64,000 nucleotides of DNA, from contig MNCI01009612.1 in the NCBI GenBank assembly GCA_015680685.1, positions 1,452 to 65,451 of the forward strand, written 5' to 3'. The position numbers and the translations under genes are program-made. Within the stretch, counting starts at the first letter, position 1. Each line of letters opens with the position of its first letter. This document shows positions 60,561-64,000 of this stretch, piece by piece. This DNA comes from Gnetum montanum. Taxonomy: Eukaryota > Streptophyta > Gnetopsida > Gnetales > Gnetaceae. The notes under the pieces are model-generated. The model did no database searches, was not told the DNA's origin, and worked only from the letters and a program-made list of their open reading frames with translations.

Positions 60561-60683
60561 CATATTGGACGCCCCATTAAATCAGAGCAATGCAAAGAAA
60601 AGTTATAAATGTTACTTATATGTGTATCTTTCTTAGAAAAATGATCATGCTTTTAATTCATGGGCTGACGCAGATGCAAATGT

Positions 60684-61150
60684 TGTTGGAAAAAGCTAAC
60701 TGTGAAGCGGTAGATCACAGTAATGAATTAGCAGTTGCTTATTCATGAACTACACTTTCCACACTTTCCATTTCTATGGTCCCATAGTTTTAGAATTTTT
60801 CCTAAAAATAACATAAGACTTCTAAAGTTCTATCTTAGTTAATTTTTAGATGTTTCCAATTTTGTAACTCGGATGTGGCTATTTAAACAGCATGAGAAAT
60901 ACAAGAGTGGGAGAATTCTCACATTGCATGAGAGAGAGGTTTCTTCTTGTTCTCTCCATGTGATGAAGAGAGAACCCTGTTATTTCCACATTGCATGAGA
61001 GAGAGGTTTATTCTTGTTCTCTCTGTGTCATGAAGAGAGAGATGCTTGTTATTTCCATCGCTCATAATAAGATTTTTTCTACAATTATCTATGGTTCAAC
61101 TCCTCTTTATTTTCATCTCATTTCATATTTTGCTGACAGATCTGCTAACA
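60684..61150 (+). repeat. 5' LTR of a Ty1/copia element
   Basis: It starts about TGTTGGAAAAAGC and ends CTGCTAACA just before a primer site. A TATTTAAA box lies near 60,879. It contains two units of about 70 bp with CACATTGCATGAGAGAGAGG and TTCTTGTTCTCTC (60,921 and 60,991), including imperfect AGAGAG palindromic blocks. No 3' LTR is present in the window, so the left boundary is only approximate. Confidence 0.7.
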
Positions 61151-61151
61151 G

Positions 61152-61163
61152 TGGTATCGGAGC
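61152..61163 (+). promoter_or_regulatory. primer binding site, tRNA-iMet type
   Basis: TGGTATCGGAGC lies one base after the LTR end. It matches TGGTATCAGAGC with one difference. Confidence 0.88.
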
Positions 61164-61208
61164 TTCCAGGTTCATAGTCCATGGAAGGGTTGTAGATCGT
61201 GCATACAA

Positions 61209-61490
61209 ATGGTTGGCAAATACAAAATAGAGAAGTTCAATGGAAGGGACTTCACATTGAGGAATGAAAAAAAGAGTAATGAAAAGAAGGCAGAAAAGGT
61301 TGTTGCAAATCTGTACATGCTTATGGGGAACACACATCAAGTGGGAGAGTCTTCTGTTGCATCAACTAGTTTAGGAGAAGAATCGACGATGTTTTCAATA
61401 CATCTGCAGATGCAGATGCACAGGTTTTCAGTGCATACGCAGATGCAGATGCACATGGAGTGCCTAAAATTATCTGCCTTAAAAAAATAA
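61209..61490 (+). pseudogene. Ty1/copia gag N-terminal fragment
   Basis: The frame starts MVGKYKIEKFNGRDFTLRNE, close to the copia gag opening (K-x-x-I-x-K-F-N-G-x-N-F). It loses similarity after about 40 codons, and a CAGATGCAGATGCACA repeat follows at 61,406-61,456. The rest of the element (integrase, RT, 3' LTR) is not in the window, so the element is truncated. Confidence 0.7.
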
Positions 61491-61883
61491 AAATTTGTCC
61501 CAGAAGTCGAGACACATAGAGTCAAGGAATGGGGAACAAAGTTCCAAACTTGTTGGTAGCTCACTCGTATTCACGGACTCGGCTTCTAGCTAGCCACGTT
61601 TGTCCTTGTTATCAAAATTTTGTTGGCGTAAATAAAAGATCAGTATCAATCTCATTAAATTTGGTGGAACTCCTTAATCAATTAATTAATTACGCTGGAT
61701 TCTGGCTGGCGAGCGTATGTACAACATTCCATCATTAGTTGGTTATGATGTTTAAGTGCGCCTCAGTAATGGCATTATAATTGGTGTTCTGGTTCCCAAT
61801 ACGATACAAACATAATCGACATCCATTGAGTTGAGCTTTTTATCACCATTATATTTATTCGGCGCAAGTAATTACTAACTATC
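61491..61883. other. upstream region of SABATH pseudogene 2
   Basis: Base composition is mixed and no gene is recognised. It may hold the decayed promoter; TATATTTATT near 61,849 is a weak TATA candidate. Confidence 0.4.
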
Positions 61884-62664
61884 ATGGCTGGGCAATGCAG
61901 GACTTCAACGAGAGTCAGGGACTTAGGCATAACCCGGTTTACTCAGTTCTGGCAATGATATATCATGCTATGCCTCCAATTCCCTTCTTCAGGTTTGCCC
62001 TTTAATTAATTCTAGTTACATTTTTTTCAAGGCGTTTCACTGAAAAGATCGAAACTGAATATTTTTGTTTCAAGCAGTCGTATTTATATTGGGTTAAAGT
62101 TTTACTTCAGGAAATATAAGCAACTATGTTTACTGAACGTTTTGTTTATACCCGAAGAAGCACTTTATTGCATAGTTACCATTACTAAGCATAAAGCTTT
62201 TGGGTTTAGGAAAACTTGCTTTTCTGCAGATTAAAAAGTTGATTTCTTAGGTTCTGGACTGCTATAGTGCACCCTGATTCTTGATCCTGTGTAAGTATAT
62301 AACCTTGTAATGTTCCAAAACAATGATTTAATGCCTAAGAAGGTTTCATTCACGTAGGTTCCGGAAGTGTTATGTGCCGGTTCCAAATCTTGAGTGCGAG
62401 AACGTAACTTTTTTTTTCTTCAAGCACGTCTTAGATTTTACTTGAAACTGGAAAAATGTTTTCTAAAATTTAATATAATTATAATTATCATTGGACTTAA
62501 CATGCTGTTGTGATTTCAGAAAACGATGATCCTAGGATCCAGACCCCTGCTGCAATCTATGCTGCTGCAGACCAATCAAAATTTAGTTCGAAATTGCAGA
62601 CCAACAACAACGACCATATATCGCATTGCAGATGCAGGCTGTGCTCCACTCAACTCATCATGAA
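61884..62664 (+). pseudogene. SABATH carboxyl methyltransferase pseudogene 2
   Basis: Exon 1 (61,884-61,992, ATG to CAG|GT) aligns with exon 1 of pseudogene 1 through CTCAGTTCTGGC(C/A)ATGA and GCTATGC(T/C)TCCAATTCCC. A short deletion replaces the KGSRDES part and shifts the frame. The intron start is also alike (AAGGCGTTTCACTGAA in both). A second exon begins at 62,520 after TGATTTCAG: KTMILGSRPLLQ, then YRIADAGCAPLNSS and an in-frame stop (about 62,662). IADAGCA corresponds to the SAM-binding motif (I-A-D-L-G-C-x-x-G), with Leu to Ala and the Gly lost. No later exons were found. This is the exon that pseudogene 1 lacks. Confidence 0.72.
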
Positions 62665-62890
62665 AATCTCTACGAAAAATGCCTAGGCAGCTTAAATCCC
62701 ATGGTGAAAGACAATGAATATGTAAAAGCAACACAACAGAAACTTGGAAAACTGTCTTGCACAGCGCTTGTCACTCAACTCACTTCACGCACTCTCTTCT
62801 CTCAGGGCGTTAACACAGAGGAGTAACCTTCAGACTTCCATTTAGAAACTTCATCTTTGGTGAAAAACAGTAAGAAAACAAGTCTAATAC
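62665..62890. other. sequence after the SABATH exon 2 remnant
   Basis: An open plus-strand frame (62,626-62,826) continues past the in-frame stop of the SABATH reading, but I see no SABATH motifs in it. It may be decayed exon. Confidence 0.35.
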
Positions 62891-64000
62891 CATGACCCTT
62901 GATATCTAACAAAGCCTCCAATTGTCTAATGGACTATAGATGGCATCCTTTGGAATATCAGGAAAATCTATTTTACTACCACTAGAAACAAATGACTTCT
63001 TACTTAATAAAGATTCATGGAAAGGAAGGATCATCTTCTGGTCTTTTGATAGTTCACTGCCTTTGTCGATTGGTTCTTTCACCTTCAGACTGAGATTGCT
63101 TGACCACATCATGAAGGCTCAATTTCACTAACCTCCTGGATTGTCATTGTTTGGGGGTTGATCCAGATCAAGGACCTGTGCCATATCCACATCTTGGTTT
63201 CCATATATCAAAAGCCTAAGCAATTGATGATGAAATCGCCTTTCTTTTTCAGCTTGGGCTTAAGCTTTCATACCTTCAACGTAGATAACCATCGAATATT
63301 CATCATAGATGTTCATGTATCCTTCCTCAACTTTCCCTAGCATTCTCTGATCTTCTTTAGCAAATGGATTTTTGTCACCTGCATCATCTAGTTCTGCTTG
63401 CAATTCTGGAGGGTAGATGTACATCGATCCATACTTGTCCTATTATGGAACTCAAACCAAACTTGATGGACTACGTCTATCAAGCACAATTTGATCGTTA
63501 TCTAAGGATGACAACTTTGTTATTTCAAATTCAATTGGTGTCTTCTCGGGATTTCTAAGACATGGAGTAGCTTCTTCAATAAGCTGCATCTTAGCAATTG
63601 TACTGACTCTTTTGATTTGTGCTTGATCTATCACAACCATTTCTGCTAATTCTAGCATAGAGGAATAAGCTTCTCCCATCATCCAATAATAGGTTGTCAT
63701 CAGCTCTTCTTACTGTTGTTCATCTTGACTTCTCATCTTCCAATATAAGCTTCCTATTGTGTACTTATGAAAATTCTTGACTGTCGAGAAAATGGCCGCA
63801 AGAGACAACATACTATATCAAGTTTTGAAAGGCCATCATGACCTATTAGCTACATAATAGGAGCTTCTGGCAAGCAGAGACTTCTTCCACTATTGTCCAT
63901 CCTTCATTGGACCAAGACTCCACATTTTCAAATGTATATGTTGGTCATTCTTCATTGCTTGGCTCAACTTCCTAAACAACTTGTTGTTCAAAAGTGAATC
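62891..64000 (-). pseudogene. unassigned minus-strand coding-like stretch
   Basis: Minus-strand frames 63,700-63,452 and 63,112-62,906, plus a piece between them (YIYPPELQAELDDAGDKNPF near 63,415-63,355; AEKERRFHHQLLRLLIYGNQ near 63,255-63,195), have protein-like composition and alternate with few stops over 1 kb. It includes acidic and helical segments. I recognise no domain. It may be a retroelement or other inserted gene remnant, and it continues beyond the window. Confidence 0.4.

Noticed and set aside
62891-64000. Endogenous pararetrovirus remnant
   Set aside because: Considered because of the protein-like minus frames, but no movement-protein, coat, protease or RT motif could be seen, so no assignment is made.
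1-64000. CRISPR array, operon, phage or bacterial origin
   Set aside because: Spliced SABATH exons, plant retroelements and tandem repeats without spacer structure all point to a plant nuclear genome.

Overview
This window looks like intergenic DNA from a large, repeat-rich land-plant nuclear genome. The evidence is Ty3/gypsy elements of Athila type (one with a tRNA-Asp-type primer site), Ty1/copia pieces, an RTE-clade LINE, and two decayed SABATH carboxyl-methyltransferase genes with plant-type introns. The base composition is AT-rich and almost every reading frame is broken. A gymnosperm or other giant-genome plant is my best guess, but that is inference. I see no intact host gene, rRNA or CRISPR, and no convincing tRNA. 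All calls come from reading the sequence and recalling family motifs; no database search was run.

Layout. 1-29 is the end of an LTR. 1,233-4,765 holds two diverged copies of one upstream region, followed by a TATA box and SABATH pseudogene 1 (5,092-7,285), which lacks the SAM-binding exon. Part of its first intron is duplicated downstream (7,745-8,435). 9,470-26,138 holds two copies (A and B) of a 4.3-kb AT-rich unit. Copy A is split by Athila-like element 1 (13,447-20,486, minus strand, 5-bp target duplication), which keeps gag and protease but has lost RT, RNase H and integrase. Copy B preserves the empty site and runs into an RTE LINE (to 27,962), a Ty1/copia RT scrap and an inverted RTE scrap. 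31,336-44,241 is Athila-like element 2 (plus strand) with gag, protease, RT/RNase H, integrase and a long extra 3' ORF, all decayed; its gag is split by a 1-kb solo LTR.

47,090-57,560 is one LINE broken by two later insertions, each with a perfect 5-bp target duplication. The first is a 5.8-kb non-autonomous LTR element (48,211-54,000) that carries an intronless, decayed CCR4/Angel-type deadenylase (EEP) domain. The second is a 1.15-kb solo LTR (55,154-56,301) of the same family as the one inside element 2. A second LINE of the same kind follows (57,960-60,560). Then come a copia 5' LTR with tRNA-iMet primer site and a gag start (60,684-61,490), SABATH pseudogene 2 (61,884 to about 62,664), and an unassigned minus-strand coding-like stretch running to the window end.

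The most interesting points are the host gene piece carried inside an LTR element with no visible pol, the pairing of a pol-less and a pol-bearing Athila-like element that share gag, protease and 3' sequence, and the datable nesting order: LINE first, then gene-bearing LTR element and solo LTR.
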